Of a DNA stretch of 64,000 nt, positions 43,916 through 53,214 are shown piece after piece (positions within the stretch are counted from its first letter, which is position 1; every line of letters starts with the position of its first letter). Below the pieces are notes generated by a model that was given only the letters and a program-made list of their open reading frames with translations, was not told the origin of the DNA and ran no database searches. Made by a program: the position numbers and the translations under genes. This DNA comes from Paenibacillus riograndensis SBR5 (GTDB taxonomy: Bacteria; Bacillota; Bacilli; Paenibacillales; Paenibacillaceae), in the NCBI RefSeq assembly GCF_000981585.1, contig NZ_LN831776.1, positions 3,455,187 to 3,519,186 on the forward strand, given 5' to 3'.

Positions 43916-44854
43916 ATGAAGATAGTGTTCATGGGGACTCCGGCTTTTGCGGTGCCTTCCCTGCAAATGCTGGTGAAGGAAGGGTATGAGGTAGTTGCAG
44001 TGATCACCCAGCCTGACCGGCCGCAGGGACGAAAAAAGACACTCACCCCGTCACCGGTCAAAGAGGCAGCTATATCTCTGGGACTGCCTGTGCTGCAGCC
44101 TGAACGGCTGAGGCGTCCTGAATCCGTGGCGGAGCTGGCTGCCTATGAGCCGGATCTGATTGTTACGGCCGCTTACGGACAGATTCTGCCCAAAACGGTG
44201 CTGGAGCTTCCGCAGTACGGCTGTGTGAATGTTCACGGCTCGCTGCTGCCGAAATACCGGGGCGGTGCGCCGATTCAGCGCTGTATTATCAATGGCGAGA
44301 AGCTTACCGGGGTTACCCTCATGTATATGGCGGAAGGACTGGACACCGGAGACATGATCTCACGGGTAGAGGTTCCAATCGGAGAAGAGGATACCTCCGG
44401 AATTCTGTTTGAGAAGCTGAGCCTGGCGGGATGTGAGCTGCTCAAGACGGAAATGCCCCGGCTGGCCGCAGGGCGTGTGCAGGCAACTCCGCAGGATGAC
44501 AGCGAAGCCACCTATGCGCCGAATCTCACCAGGGAAGATGAACGGATTGACTGGAGCGCCGGCTCGCAAGACATCTATAACCGCATTCGCGGGCTGGTGC
44601 CGTTCTCTGGCGCTTTTACCCTCTGGAACGGCGAAACGTTCAAGGTGTGGGCAGCGCACAAGCCTGCTGCGGACGGCGGAGGCAGCGGGGCCGTGCCCGG
44701 TACGGTGATAGAGGTGAGCGGCAGTGGCGTTAAAGTGAAGACAGGCGATGGCAGCCTGTCCCTGACCACGGTTCAGCCAGCCGGCAAAAAGGCTATGTCC
44801 GCAGCCGATTTCAGCCGCGGCGCAGCGATGAAGCCCGGGACGGTGCTGGGTTGA
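43916..44854 (+). CDS. fmt: methionyl-tRNA formyltransferase
   Basis: A 312-residue Fmt. MKIVFMGTPAFAVPSL at the start, the formyl-folate motif VNVHGSLLPKYRGGAPIQR (Asn, His) and DTGDM; the C-terminal OB-like domain is present. GGGGAG in the def 3' end serves ATG 43916; a GTG at 43907 is less likely. def-fmt-rsmB order is the classic one. Confidence 0.95.
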   Translation: MKIVFMGTPAFAVPSLQMLVKEGYEVVAVITQPDRPQGRKKTLTPSPVKEAAISLGLPVLQPERLRRPESVAELAAYEPDLIVTAAYGQILPKTVLELPQYGCVNVHGSLLPKYRGGAPIQRCIINGEKLTGVTLMYMAEGLDTGDMISRVEVPIGEEDTSGILFEKLSLAGCELLKTEMPRLAAGRVQATPQDDSEATYAPNLTREDERIDWSAGSQDIYNRIRGLVPFSGAFTLWNGETFKVWAAHKPAADGGGSGAVPGTVIEVSGSGVKVKTGDGSLSLTTVQPAGKKAMSAADFSRGAAMKPGTVLG

Positions 44855-44892
44855 GCGCGGCCAGCGGCGGCGCGGGCCGCAAGGGGCCGTTT

Positions 44893-46362
44893 ATGCAGCC
44901 GGACGGCGGCAGGAACGGCGCAGGAGCACCTGGAGCACGCCCGGCAGGCGGCAGTGCAAGAAAAGGAACCGCAGGCAAGCCTGCCCGGTCGGGTGCCGCA
45001 GGTACCCGGGCAGCCGAATCTGCCCGGGAAGCGGCGCTCGATATTCTTGTCCGTGTCGAGCAGCAGGGTGCCTACAGCAATCTGCTGCTGAACAGCAGCC
45101 TGCAGAAGACTGCGCTCAGCCGCGAGGATGCAGGGCTTGCCACGGAGCTGGTGTATGGCAGCATCTCCCGGCTTCTTACCCTGGATTATGTACTGGACGG
45201 GTTCGTCAGCAAAGGCATTGCCAAGCTTCAGCCCTGGGTCCGCAATTTGCTGCGCTTAAGCTTGTATCAGATCATGTATCTTGACCGGATTCCCTCTCAT
45301 GCCGCCGTTAACGAGGCGGTCAATATTGCCAAGAAACGCGGACATCAGGGAATATCGGGAATGGTGAATGGTGTACTTCGCAGCGTGCTGCGTGCCGGGG
45401 AGCTACCGGTATTGCCGGAGAACCTCAGCCCCGAGCAGCGGATTTCTATCCTCCATTCCCATCCCTTGTGGATGGTGAAGCAATGGGCTGCGGAGTATGG
45501 ACTGGATGCAGCAGAAGCAATGTGCGCAGCGAACAATGAGCCTCCTGCGGCCAGCGTGCGTGTGAATCTGACAATGATCAGCCGCGAGGCGCTGCTGGAA
45601 CAGATGCTTGAAGCGGGACTTGCAGCTTCGCCTTCGCTGGTGAGCCCCTACGGTATTGTGGTCAAAGGCGGCGGCAATCTGGCGCTGACCTCCTGGTACC
45701 GGGACGGTTATTTGTCCGTACAGGATGAGAGCTCCATGCTTGTGGCAGAAGCGGTGGCGCCGGAGCCAGGCATGAGAGTGCTTGACTGCTGCGCCGCACC
45801 GGGCGGCAAAAGCGCCCACATGGGCGAACTGATGAAGGACGAAGGGTATATCTATGCTAATGATCTGCATCCCCACAAAGCCCGGCTGATTGCAGATCAG
45901 GCGCAGCGGCTTGGCCTGGAGTGTATTGCCATAGGCAGCACTGATGCGCTCCGGCTGGCCCAGACATTTGAACCGGAGTCGTTTGACCGGATTCTGCTTG
46001 ATGCCCCCTGTTCAGGACTTGGGGTCATCCGCCGCAAGCCCGATTTGAAATGGCGCAAACAACCGGAGGATGTAGCCAGTGTAGCTGCTCTTCAGGCAGA
46101 GCTGCTGCAATCGGTGTCCCGGCTGCTTAAGCCCGGCGGCATTCTGGTTTATAGCACCTGCACTACAGAGCAGGCCGAAAACAGCAGCGTAATCGCAGAA
46201 TTTCTCGGGAACAATCCCGGGTTTACTTCTGCCACCTTCACTTCTCCGGTATGGCAGAGAGTAGAGGGGACCGCACTTGCGGCAGGAGAAGGGCTTCAGC
46301 TGCTGCCCCAGCATTACGGCAGTGACGGCTTCTACATTTCCAGGCTGCAAAGACTCTTGTAA
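44893..46362 (+). CDS. rsmB: 16S rRNA (cytosine-967-C5)-methyltransferase
   Basis: About 489 residues. An N-terminal NusB-like domain follows a Gly/Ala/Arg-rich low-complexity leader; the methyltransferase has DCCAAPGGKSAHM (SAM), DAPCSGLGVIRRKPD with the motif IV Cys, and YSTCTTEQAEN with the catalytic motif VI Cys. AAGGGG lies about 7 nt before ATG 44893. A TTG at 44851 that overlaps the fmt stop (TTGA) is an equally possible start and would add 14 residues. Confidence 0.92.
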   Translation: MQPDGGRNGAGAPGARPAGGSARKGTAGKPARSGAAGTRAAESAREAALDILVRVEQQGAYSNLLLNSSLQKTALSREDAGLATELVYGSISRLLTLDYVLDGFVSKGIAKLQPWVRNLLRLSLYQIMYLDRIPSHAAVNEAVNIAKKRGHQGISGMVNGVLRSVLRAGELPVLPENLSPEQRISILHSHPLWMVKQWAAEYGLDAAEAMCAANNEPPAASVRVNLTMISREALLEQMLEAGLAASPSLVSPYGIVVKGGGNLALTSWYRDGYLSVQDESSMLVAEAVAPEPGMRVLDCCAAPGGKSAHMGELMKDEGYIYANDLHPHKARLIADQAQRLGLECIAIGSTDALRLAQTFEPESFDRILLDAPCSGLGVIRRKPDLKWRKQPEDVASVAALQAELLQSVSRLLKPGGILVYSTCTTEQAENSSVIAEFLGNNPGFTSATFTSPVWQRVEGTALAAGEGLQLLPQHYGSDGFYISRLQRLL

Positions 46363-46393
46363 CATAGCAATTTCTTAAGGCATGTACCGGTCT

Positions 46394-46432
46394 CCCGCCC
46401 GCGGGTCTTTATGCGTGGCGGGCTTTTCTTTT
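46394..46432 (+). terminator. terminator after rsmB
   Basis: CCCGCC pairs with GGCGGG, with a smaller CGC/GCG inner stem, and a T-rich tail CTTTTCTTTT. Confidence 0.75.
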
Positions 46433-46490
46433 ACCGTCTCTGATATTTGTGTTAAAATAGGAAGAATGAGAAATAATACGCATAACCTTA

Positions 46491-46707
46491 ATTATATAAG
46501 ATGAACTTAAAAATATCATAAAAGGGTGGAAGTACGGAGGGGAAGTTTGGAACTGGAAGAGCGGTAGCGTCCGCCTTTGTCACCGGATTTCAACCGCTAA
46601 AGACGGTTTCAATCAAGAAATCTGGGGACAACAGCGGCTGGAAGTCCAAACATTCACCGCAGTTACGACCATACCCACAATGTAAAACTAAAGTTCAACT
46701 TATATAG
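46491..46707. repeat. MITE-like element, copy 3
   Basis: Left end ATTATATAAGATGAACTTAAA, right end AAGTTCAACTTATATA, with GGAAGTTTGGA/TCCAAACATTC arms. It is about 217 bp and clearly diverged from copies 1 and 2 in the middle while keeping the ends. It splits rsmB from rlmN, which are adjacent in B. subtilis. The remaining 46433-46490 and 46708-46771 hold only A+T-rich leader DNA. Confidence 0.82.
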
Positions 46708-46771
46708 ATCAGGTTGGTACGCTTATGCTGATAAATTTCTATATCTTAAGAAAGTACAGGTGCAAATTCTA

Positions 46772-47815
46772 ATGAAACCTTTAATATATGATTTTTCTCT
46801 GGAAGAGTTGCAGCAGTGGGCCAAGGACAACGGAGAGCCCGCTTTTCGCGGGGGGCAGATTTTTGACTGGCTGTATGTCAAGCGGGTCAATGATTTCGAA
46901 GCGATGAGCAACTTGTCCAAAGCGCTGCGCGCCAAGCTGGATGAACAGTTCCGCATAGCGGCGCTGACTGAGATTACGAAGCTGGAGTCCAAGGACGGCA
47001 CAGTGAAATTCCTGTTCGGCCTGCATGATGATCATGCGATCGAGACTGTTATTATGAAGCACAATTATGGCAACAGCGTCTGTGTAACGACACAGGTAGG
47101 CTGCCGGATCGGGTGCACCTTCTGCGCCTCTACACTCGGCGGTCTTAAACGCGATCTGACCGCTGGCGAAATTGTGGCCCAAGTGGTCCGCTCCCAGCAG
47201 ATTCTGGATGCCCGCGGCGAGCGGGTCAGCAGCATTGTTATCATGGGCACGGGCGAACCCTTTGAGAATTACGACGCGACTATGCGGTTCCTGCGTCTGA
47301 TGATTCATGAGAAAGGCCTGAATATCGGACAACGGCATATCACGGTTTCGACCAGCGGGATTGTGCCGAACATCTATAAATTTGCTGATGAGGATACCCA
47401 GATCAATCTTGCGATCTCGATCCACGCACCTAATGATGCGCTGCGCTCCAAGCTGATGCCGGTGAACCGCCGGTATCCTTTTGATGATGTGATTGAATCC
47501 CTGCGGTACTATCAGGCTAAGACCGGCCGCCGGATCAGCTTTGAATATGCCCTGATCGGCGGCGTGAATGACCAGAAGGAACATGCGGAAGAACTCGCCG
47601 GGGTGCTTAAGACCATGCTCTGCCACGTGAATCTGATTCCCGTGAATCATGTGCCTGAACGCAAGTATGTGCGGACTTCCCGCAATGATATTTTTGAATT
47701 TCAGCGTATTCTGGCCGACCATGGCGTAAATGTTACCATCCGCCGTGAGCAGGGCCATGATATAGCGGCCGCATGCGGACAGCTGCGCGCCAAACACATG
47801 GAGAAGTTGGGGTGA
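46772..47815 (+). CDS. rlmN: 23S rRNA (adenine-2503-C2)-methyltransferase, radical SAM
   Basis: A 347-residue RlmN/Cfr-type enzyme. The radical SAM cluster motif is [21 protein letters not shown] is the SAM-binding turn, and the C-terminal catalytic Cys lies in AAACGQL. It also can methylate tRNA A37. ATG 46772 is preferred to GTG 46760, which lies in the ribosome binding region CAGGTG. The stop is 6 nt from prpC. Confidence 0.94.
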   Translation: MKPLIYDFSLEELQQWAKDNGEPAFRGGQIFDWLYVKRVNDFEAMSNLSKALRAKLDEQFRIAALTEITKLESKDGTVKFLFGLHDDHAIETVIMKHNYGNSVCVTTQVGCRIGCTFCASTLGGLKRDLTAGEIVAQVVRSQQILDARGERVSSIVIMGTGEPFENYDATMRFLRLMIHEKGLNIGQRHITVSTSGIVPNIYKFADEDTQINLAISIHAPNDALRSKLMPVNRRYPFDDVIESLRYYQAKTGRRISFEYALIGGVNDQKEHAEELAGVLKTMLCHVNLIPVNHVPERKYVRTSRNDIFEFQRILADHGVNVTIRREQGHDIAAACGQLRAKHMEKLG

Positions 47816-47821
47816 GGATAT

Positions 47822-48598
47822 TTGATCAGAACAGTTCATGCCAGCGACGTTGGCCGGGTTCGTACCGTCAATGAGGATTCCGTCTGGATCGGCGTGACCC
47901 AAAACGGCTATACCCTCGGCATTATCGCTGATGGAATGGGCGGACATCTGGCTGGCGACACCGCAAGCCGTCTTGCTCTGGAGACCATGAAGAATGCCCT
48001 GTACGGGCTTCAGCCTGATCTGCCGGAGGAAGAGCTGCAGCATGCGCTGTCTGCCGCCATATATGAAGCTAACCATACAGTCCACAATGAGGCATCAAGT
48101 GACGAGAAGTACCATAATATGGGTACAACAGTCGTTGCGGTGCTGCTTAAGGGGGAAGCCGGATATATTGGCCACATCGGGGACAGCCGAGCCTATTTGA
48201 TCAAGGATGGTGCAGCCGTACAATTAACCGAGGATCATACGCTGGTCAATGAGCTGTTCAAGAATGGCCAGATCAGCCTGGAGGAGCTTGATAACCACCC
48301 GCGCCGCAATGTTCTGACCAGAGCGCTGGGGACGGATGCCGAGGTAACGGCTGATCTGGCGCCTGTGCGTCTGGAACCGGGGGAGCTTCTGCTTCTGTGC
48401 AGTGACGGCCTCAGCAATTTCGTCAGCCAGGAGCATTTGGGGAAAGTGGCAGGGATACAGGAGATATCCTTAGAGGAACGGGCGGACCGTTTACTTCAGT
48501 TGGCTTTGCTGGCAGGCGGCGGCGATAATATAAGTGTCGCTATGTTAGAACATCAAGGAGAGGCCGCTGTGCCCGAGACAAAGGAGTGGGATAGATGA
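47822..48598 (+). CDS. prpC: PP2C-type serine/threonine phosphatase PrpC/Stp
   Basis: A 258-residue PPM phosphatase. Metal residues appear in NEDS, DGMGGH, GDSRAYL, SDGL and GGDNIS. It reverses PrkC phosphorylation of translation and cell-wall proteins. It starts at TTG after GTGAGGAT. Overlap ATGA with prkC couples kinase and phosphatase. Confidence 0.94.
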   Translation: MIRTVHASDVGRVRTVNEDSVWIGVTQNGYTLGIIADGMGGHLAGDTASRLALETMKNALYGLQPDLPEEELQHALSAAIYEANHTVHNEASSDEKYHNMGTTVVAVLLKGEAGYIGHIGDSRAYLIKDGAAVQLTEDHTLVNELFKNGQISLEELDNHPRRNVLTRALGTDAEVTADLAPVRLEPGELLLLCSDGLSNFVSQEHLGKVAGIQEISLEERADRLLQLALLAGGGDNISVAMLEHQGEAAVPETKEWDR

Positions 48599-50826
48599 TC
48601 GGTCACGAATTGGGCGGCCGTTACCAAGTTATTGAACGCATCGGAGGAGGAGGCATGGCGCTTGTCTACAGAGCCCATGATATTCTGCTCAACCGGAACG
48701 TTGCTATCAAAGTTTTGCGAAATCAGTTTGTGCATGATGAGGAATTTATCCGCCGTTTCCGGCGGGAGGCGCAGTCCGCTGCATCGTTGTCACATCCAAA
48801 TGTGGTTAGTATATATGATGTGGGCCAGGAAGATGAAATTCATTATATTGTCATGGAGTATGTGGAAGGCAAGAATCTGAATGAGATCATCAAAGAACGG
48901 GCTCCACTGCAGGTGGATGAAGCCGTACGTATTGCCTCCCAGATCTGTGATGCGCTGGATCATGCCCATCAGAATCAGATCATACACCGGGACATCAAGC
49001 CGCATAATATCCTGATCGGGCGCAATGGAAGAGTCAAGGTGACGGATTTTGGGATCGCCCGGGCAGTCACTTCCACAACGATAACCCAGACGGGTTCAGT
49101 AGTCGGATCGGTGCATTATTTTTCGCCGGAGCATGCCAAAGGGGTAACTACAGGGGAGAAATCCGATCTTTATTCCTTGGGGATTGTACTTTACCAAATG
49201 CTTACCGGAGTGCTTCCTTTTTTGGGCGAAAGTCCGATCAGTGTAGCCTTGAAACATTTGCAGGAGGAATTTGAAGAGCCGAGGCTGCTGAATCCGCTGA
49301 TTCCGCAAAGCGTTGAGAATGTTATTTTAAGATCCATGCGCAAAAATCCCGAGGAGCGGTACCAGTCGGCGAAGGAAATGCTGCAGGATCTGGAGACCTG
49401 CCTGCTTCCGGAACGGCGCAGTGAATCCAAAACGCAGTTCCATGATGAGGAAGACGAGGACAGAACCCGCATTATTCCGGCAATCAGGCCTATGCAGCGG
49501 GGCCTCGGCAGCCGCGCCGGCAGCGGCGAAGAGCGGATGAGGCGGGAAGAAGAGGATGAGCCCCGCAGCCCGGGCAAGCGCAAGTCAGGACGTGCTGTGC
49601 TGTGGATCAGCCTCACTCTGCTGGTGCTGATTGCTATGGGCGGAGTGGTCTGGTATGTAAATGCCAAGCTTGCCGTAGATGAAGTAGCGGTACCCAAGGT
49701 GACCGGCCTGTCCTTTGAAGCAGCAAAAGCTGAGCTTGCCAAGGTCGGGCTCGTTGCCGACGAACCGCCTGCTGGGGAGTACAATGCAAATTTCGAGCCT
49801 GATGTAGTATTGAAGCAGAGTAAAGAGCCGGATACTATGGTCAAGGAAGACACGCATATCGCTCTTACGGTAAACATTCCCAAGCCGCTTTCTAAGATGA
49901 TTCCTTTAGCGGGCAAGACTGAAGAAGAAGCCATTAAGCTGTTAATCGCTGAAGGTGTGGATCAGAGCCGGATCACCCCGGACCAGCGCTACAGCGAGGA
50001 TTTCCCTGAAGGGCAGGTTATCGGCACGGAGCCAGCCGTGGACAGCGAGTATGATCCGGCGACGGCGACGATCAAGCTGATTGTGAGCCAAGGGAAAGAG
50101 ACTGCTGATGTACCTGATCTTACTAACAAGCCGCAGGCAGAGGCGAAGAGCCTGCTTGAAGCGGCAGGTCTTGTCCTCGGTGAAGTTAAGGAGGAATCCA
50201 GCTTCTCCGTCGAGAAAGGCATCGTTATGGAGCAATGGCCTTATGAAAAAGGCGATACCGCTTCGCCAGGTGAAAAGATTAACATTACCGTTAGTAAAGG
50301 TTACCCTCCTGAAGCCTTGGAATATACATTCAATGTGCCGGTAGCCCCTTCGGTGGAAGGGACCAAGACCAAAATCCGCATTATTTATGCCGATGCCCGC
50401 AAGGATGGCGAGAATCAGGAATGGGGAACGCGCACGATTGCCAAAAGCCAAAGACTGGCTGTGAAACTGCTGCTGGCCCCTAATAAGGACGGCTCCGTTT
50501 CTGTCTACCAGGATGGTGATTTTGTCGCCACCTATTCGATTAAATATGCGGACGCCAAAAATGGAACGGTGCCTGATCCGGAGCCACCGGTCCAGCATAC
50601 TCCTGAGCCGACGCAGGCACCGACTGAACCGCCGCCGGCTACTGCCGATCCAACGATAGAGCCTGAGATTCTGCCCCCTTCCACGGAAGAAGGCACAACT
50701 ACGGGTTCGGTGAATCAGACAGGATTTGTGGCCCGCGATGGCGATAACGGGCAGACAGCGGACAATAAAGTCAAGGACAATGGCAAAGAAAAAGGCAAGG
50801 AAAAAGGTAAAAACAAAGACAAATAA
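48595..50826 (+). CDS. prkC: PASTA-domain Ser/Thr protein kinase PrkC
   Basis: A 743-residue Hanks-type kinase. Glycine loop GGGGMA, VAIKVL lysine, catalytic HRDIKPHN, DFGIA and SPEHAKG. A charged juxtamembrane region is followed by TM helix LWISLTLLVLIAMGGVVWYV at about 338-357, three PASTA repeats outside (to about 570), a Pro/Thr-rich stretch and a Lys/Gly-rich end (KEKGKEKGKNKDK). It senses muropeptides and lipid II, and affects spore germination in B. subtilis. The long basic outer tail is unusual. Confidence 0.94.
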   Translation: MIGHELGGRYQVIERIGGGGMALVYRAHDILLNRNVAIKVLRNQFVHDEEFIRRFRREAQSAASLSHPNVVSIYDVGQEDEIHYIVMEYVEGKNLNEIIKERAPLQVDEAVRIASQICDALDHAHQNQIIHRDIKPHNILIGRNGRVKVTDFGIARAVTSTTITQTGSVVGSVHYFSPEHAKGVTTGEKSDLYSLGIVLYQMLTGVLPFLGESPISVALKHLQEEFEEPRLLNPLIPQSVENVILRSMRKNPEERYQSAKEMLQDLETCLLPERRSESKTQFHDEEDEDRTRIIPAIRPMQRGLGSRAGSGEERMRREEEDEPRSPGKRKSGRAVLWISLTLLVLIAMGGVVWYVNAKLAVDEVAVPKVTGLSFEAAKAELAKVGLVADEPPAGEYNANFEPDVVLKQSKEPDTMVKEDTHIALTVNIPKPLSKMIPLAGKTEEEAIKLLIAEGVDQSRITPDQRYSEDFPEGQVIGTEPAVDSEYDPATATIKLIVSQGKETADVPDLTNKPQAEAKSLLEAAGLVLGEVKEESSFSVEKGIVMEQWPYEKGDTASPGEKINITVSKGYPPEALEYTFNVPVAPSVEGTKTKIRIIYADARKDGENQEWGTRTIAKSQRLAVKLLLAPNKDGSVSVYQDGDFVATYSIKYADAKNGTVPDPEPPVQHTPEPTQAPTEPPPATADPTIEPEILPPSTEEGTTTGSVNQTGFVARDGDNGQTADNKVKDNGKEKGKEKGKNKDK

Positions 50827-50878
50827 AAGAGAAACTGAGCTGCCCGGGAGAAATCCCGGAGCGGCTGCAGTCAGCAGA

Positions 50879-50911
50879 ATGACCCGGGTAGCCTACGAAC
50901 TTGGGTCATTT
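50879..50911 (+). terminator. hairpin between prkC and rsgA
   Basis: AATGACCC pairs with GGGTCATT across a 17-nt loop, followed by a weak T-stretch. It may partly end the prkC message or protect the rsgA leader. Confidence 0.4.
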
Positions 50912-50943
50912 GTGCAAAATCAGGAGAGGATGGCTCATGATGT

Positions 50944-51849
50944 ATGCCTGAGGGAATTATCATCAAAGCATTAAGCGGTTATTATTACGTCAAACCGCTC
51001 CGCGATGGAATGATTGCTGCCGAGGAAGAAGCTGTACAGTGCCGGGGGCGGGGAATCCTGAAGAAGAAAGGGACCGCTCCGCTTGTGGGCGACCGCATTA
51101 AATACGTCTTGACTGAAAACGGGGAAGGCATGGTTGATGAGCTGCTTCCCAGGGAATCCGAGCTGATCCGTCCGCCGGTTGCCAACGTCAAACTGGCTGT
51201 GCTGTTGTTTTCAGTGCGCGAGCCGGATATGAATCTGAACCTGCTGGATAAATTTCTGGTTCACATTGAGCACTCCGGCCTGGAAACGTTGATTGTGCTG
51301 ACGAAGCAGGATTTGGCCGAGGACGATGGCGATGCCACGAATCAGGTCAAAGCGCTGTACGAGCATATCGGATATGAAGTGATCGTCACGAGTTCACTTA
51401 CCGGCTCCGGCAGCGAGGAGCTGCGGGAACGTCTGGCCGGGATCATCAGTGTCTTCTCCGGACAGTCCGGTGTAGGCAAATCGACCCTGCTGAACCGGCT
51501 TGTGCCCGGCCTTGGGCTGGAAACGGGGGAGATCAGCCTCCGCTTGGGCCGGGGACGGCATACGACCCGGCATGTCGAACTAATGGACATCGGGGGCGGC
51601 GGCTTTGTGGCTGATACCCCGGGCTTCAGCCAGCTTGATTTTCTGGAATTGGGTGTGGAAGAGCTGTCCACCTGTTTCCGCGAGTTTGCCCCCTATGCCG
51701 AAAACTGTAAATTCCGCGGATGCAGCCATATTCATGAACCGGGCTGCCGTGTCGTTGAGGCTGTGAACTCCGGAGCTATCGCTGGCAGCCGTTATGAGCA
51801 TTACAAGCTGTTTTACAATGAAATGAAAGATAAAAAGCGGAGGTACTAA
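50944..51849 (+). CDS. rsgA: ribosome small-subunit-dependent GTPase RsgA
   Basis: A 301-residue circularly permuted GTPase (YloQ/CpgA). OB domain first, then G4 LTKQDLAE, G1 SGQSGVGKSTLLN, G3 DTPGF, and a zinc finger CKFRGCSHIHEPGC at the end. It matures the 30S subunit. ATG 50944 is the only in-frame start. The nearest AGGAG (50922-50926) is 17 nt away and better placed for small out-of-frame starts at 50930 and 50937, so initiation may depend on coupling. Confidence 0.93.
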   Translation: MPEGIIIKALSGYYYVKPLRDGMIAAEEEAVQCRGRGILKKKGTAPLVGDRIKYVLTENGEGMVDELLPRESELIRPPVANVKLAVLLFSVREPDMNLNLLDKFLVHIEHSGLETLIVLTKQDLAEDDGDATNQVKALYEHIGYEVIVTSSLTGSGSEELRERLAGIISVFSGQSGVGKSTLLNRLVPGLGLETGEISLRLGRGRHTTRHVELMDIGGGGFVADTPGFSQLDFLELGVEELSTCFREFAPYAENCKFRGCSHIHEPGCRVVEAVNSGAIAGSRYEHYKLFYNEMKDKKRRY

Positions 51850-51853
51850 CATT

Positions 51854-52522
51854 ATGATCACAATCGCACCATCGATATTGTCGGCTGATTTTGCTGCGCT
51901 TGGCGCTGAGGTTGCGGAAGCGGAAGCCAGTGGCGGTGACTGGATTCATGTAGACGTTATGGACGGCCATTTTGTGCCGAATATTACCCTTGGACCGCCG
52001 ATTGTAAAGGCTGTGAAGGCACATACCTCGCTGCCGCTTGATGTTCATTTGATGATTGAGAACCCTGAACGTTATATCCCTGAGTTTGCAGCCTCGGGAG
52101 CCAACGTCATTACAGTTCATGCCGAGGCCTGTGTGCATCTTCACCGGGTGGTGCATCAGATTAAGGAGCTGGGCCTTCTGGCCGGAGTAGCAATCAATCC
52201 GGGTACGCCCGCTTCGGCGGTGCGCGAGGTGCTGGAGGATGTGGATATGGTGCTGGTAATGACTGTGAACCCGGGCTTCGGCGGACAGTCGTTTATTCCG
52301 CACACGCTGAAGAAGATCCGCCAGATCCGGGAGTGGGCCCGGGAAGTCAATCATACCTCCCTGCGCATCGAAGTAGACGGAGGCATCGCTGAAGCAACTG
52401 CACCGCTGGTCGCTGAAGCAGGAGCAGATGTTTTGGTGGCCGGTAATGCCGTGTTCGGACGCAGTGACCGTGCAGCTGCCATCAAGGCGATCCGTGAAGC
52501 CGCAGAAGCGGCTCTGCGCTAA
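51854..52522 (+). CDS. rpe: ribulose-phosphate 3-epimerase
   Basis: A 222-residue TIM-barrel epimerase. IAPSILSADFAALG, HVDVMDGHFVPN and VNPGFGGQSF mark the active site metal and acid-base residues. It interconverts ribulose-5-P and xylulose-5-P. It follows rsgA by 4 nt, as in Bacillus; thiN, which comes next in B. subtilis, is absent. Confidence 0.95.
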   Translation: MITIAPSILSADFAALGAEVAEAEASGGDWIHVDVMDGHFVPNITLGPPIVKAVKAHTSLPLDVHLMIENPERYIPEFAASGANVITVHAEACVHLHRVVHQIKELGLLAGVAINPGTPASAVREVLEDVDMVLVMTVNPGFGGQSFIPHTLKKIRQIREWAREVNHTSLRIEVDGGIAEATAPLVAEAGADVLVAGNAVFGRSDRAAAIKAIREAAEAALR

Positions 52523-52577
52523 TCGTAAGTACACGTTCGAACTAATGGTATAGGCCAAGTTGCTGACGCATAAATAT

Positions 52578-52613
52578 GGTTACATGAGCAGAAATCTCAT
52601 GTAGCCTTTTTTT
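52578..52613 (+). terminator. rpe terminator
   Basis: GGTTACATGAG, 7-nt loop, CTCATGTAGCC (one mismatch) and seven Ts. Confidence 0.9.
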
Positions 52614-52635
52614 GAATAGAAGACCTTGTATGAGG

Positions 52636-52731
52636 GCTATAAAGGTTCCTTCTATTTCCCGCTGAAACGGGGGCCGTCTCTTCCAGAGTACGGCTCTCCC
52701 GGTTCTGCTTGGTTCAATAAGGGAGGTCTGC
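52636..52731. repeat. double-hairpin intergenic element between rpe and spoVM
   Basis: GGCTATAAA leader remnant, CTTCTATTTCCCGCT, outer arm GAAACGG (52664-52670) against CCGGTTC (52699-52705, one mismatch), inner arm GCCGT/ACGGC, then TCTGCTTGG and GGAGGTCTG. The inner stem differs in sequence from the other copies but still pairs. Confidence 0.7.
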
Positions 52732-52799
52732 ATTCGTTACGTTAGCGCACGACAGGAAAGTCTCCTACCGTACGGCATGAATTGATGGGAGGGTTAAGG

Positions 52800-52880
52800 A
52801 TGAAATTTTACACGTTCAAGCTGCCAAGATTTTTGGGAGGTTTTGTTAAAGCGATTTTGAACACTTTTCAGAAAAGCTGA
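52800..52880 (+). CDS. spoVM: SpoVM, spore coat morphogenetic peptide
   Basis: A 26-residue amphipathic peptide, MKFYTFKLPRFLGGFVKAI.. ending NTFQKS, almost the same in length and pattern as B. subtilis SpoVM, including the helix-breaking proline at position 9. SpoVM binds the convex forespore membrane and recruits the SpoIVA ATPase to start coat assembly. GGGAGGG lies 8 nt before the ATG. The position between rpe and rpmB is the same as in B. subtilis. It is easily missed because of its size. Confidence 0.95.
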   Translation: MKFYTFKLPRFLGGFVKAILNTFQKS

Positions 52881-52904
52881 AGACGGAATTGAACAGAAAA
52901 CATG

Positions 52905-52943
52905 AAAAAAAAGCACCTTACATTTGTAAAGGGTGCTTTTTGC
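52905..52943. terminator. bidirectional terminator between spoVM and rpmB
   Basis: AAAAGCACC, a loop with TTACA/TGTAA pairing, GGGTGCTTTT. A and T tracts at both ends serve both convergent genes. Confidence 0.9.
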
Positions 52944-52977
52944 TTCATATACAGTAAGGTCTCAGAATAATCTAAGA

Positions 52978-53166
52978 CTAAACGCGTTCAACTTTGCCGG
53001 CTTTCAAAGCACGGGTGCTGACGTACACGCGTTTCGGTTTGCCGTTCACGAGGATACGGACCTTCTGAACGTTAACTCCCCAAGAGCGACGGTTGCGGTT
53101 GTTCGCATGGGATACATGGTTGCCGCTGCCCGGTTTCTTGCCAGTTACAGTACATTTGCGGGACAT
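52978..53166 (-). CDS. rpmB: 50S ribosomal protein L28
   Basis: A 62-residue L28: [20 protein letters not shown], then NRRSW and [13 protein letters not shown]. It binds 23S rRNA near the E-site region of the large subunit. AAGGAGGTG precedes the ATG. Orientation opposite to spoVM and fakA is as in Bacillus. Confidence 0.96.
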   Translation of the reverse strand: MSRKCTVTGKKPGSGNHVSHANNRNRRSWGVNVQKVRILVNGKPKRVYVSTRALKAGKVERV

Positions 53167-53214
53167 AGATTACACCTCCTTGTTACTTACACCTGCGTAA
53201 AACAATACTTAAAT

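Noticed and set aside
46781..48085. 434-codon minus-strand frame opposite rlmN and prpC
   Set aside because: It spans two well-supported genes on the other strand and has no recognisable domain.
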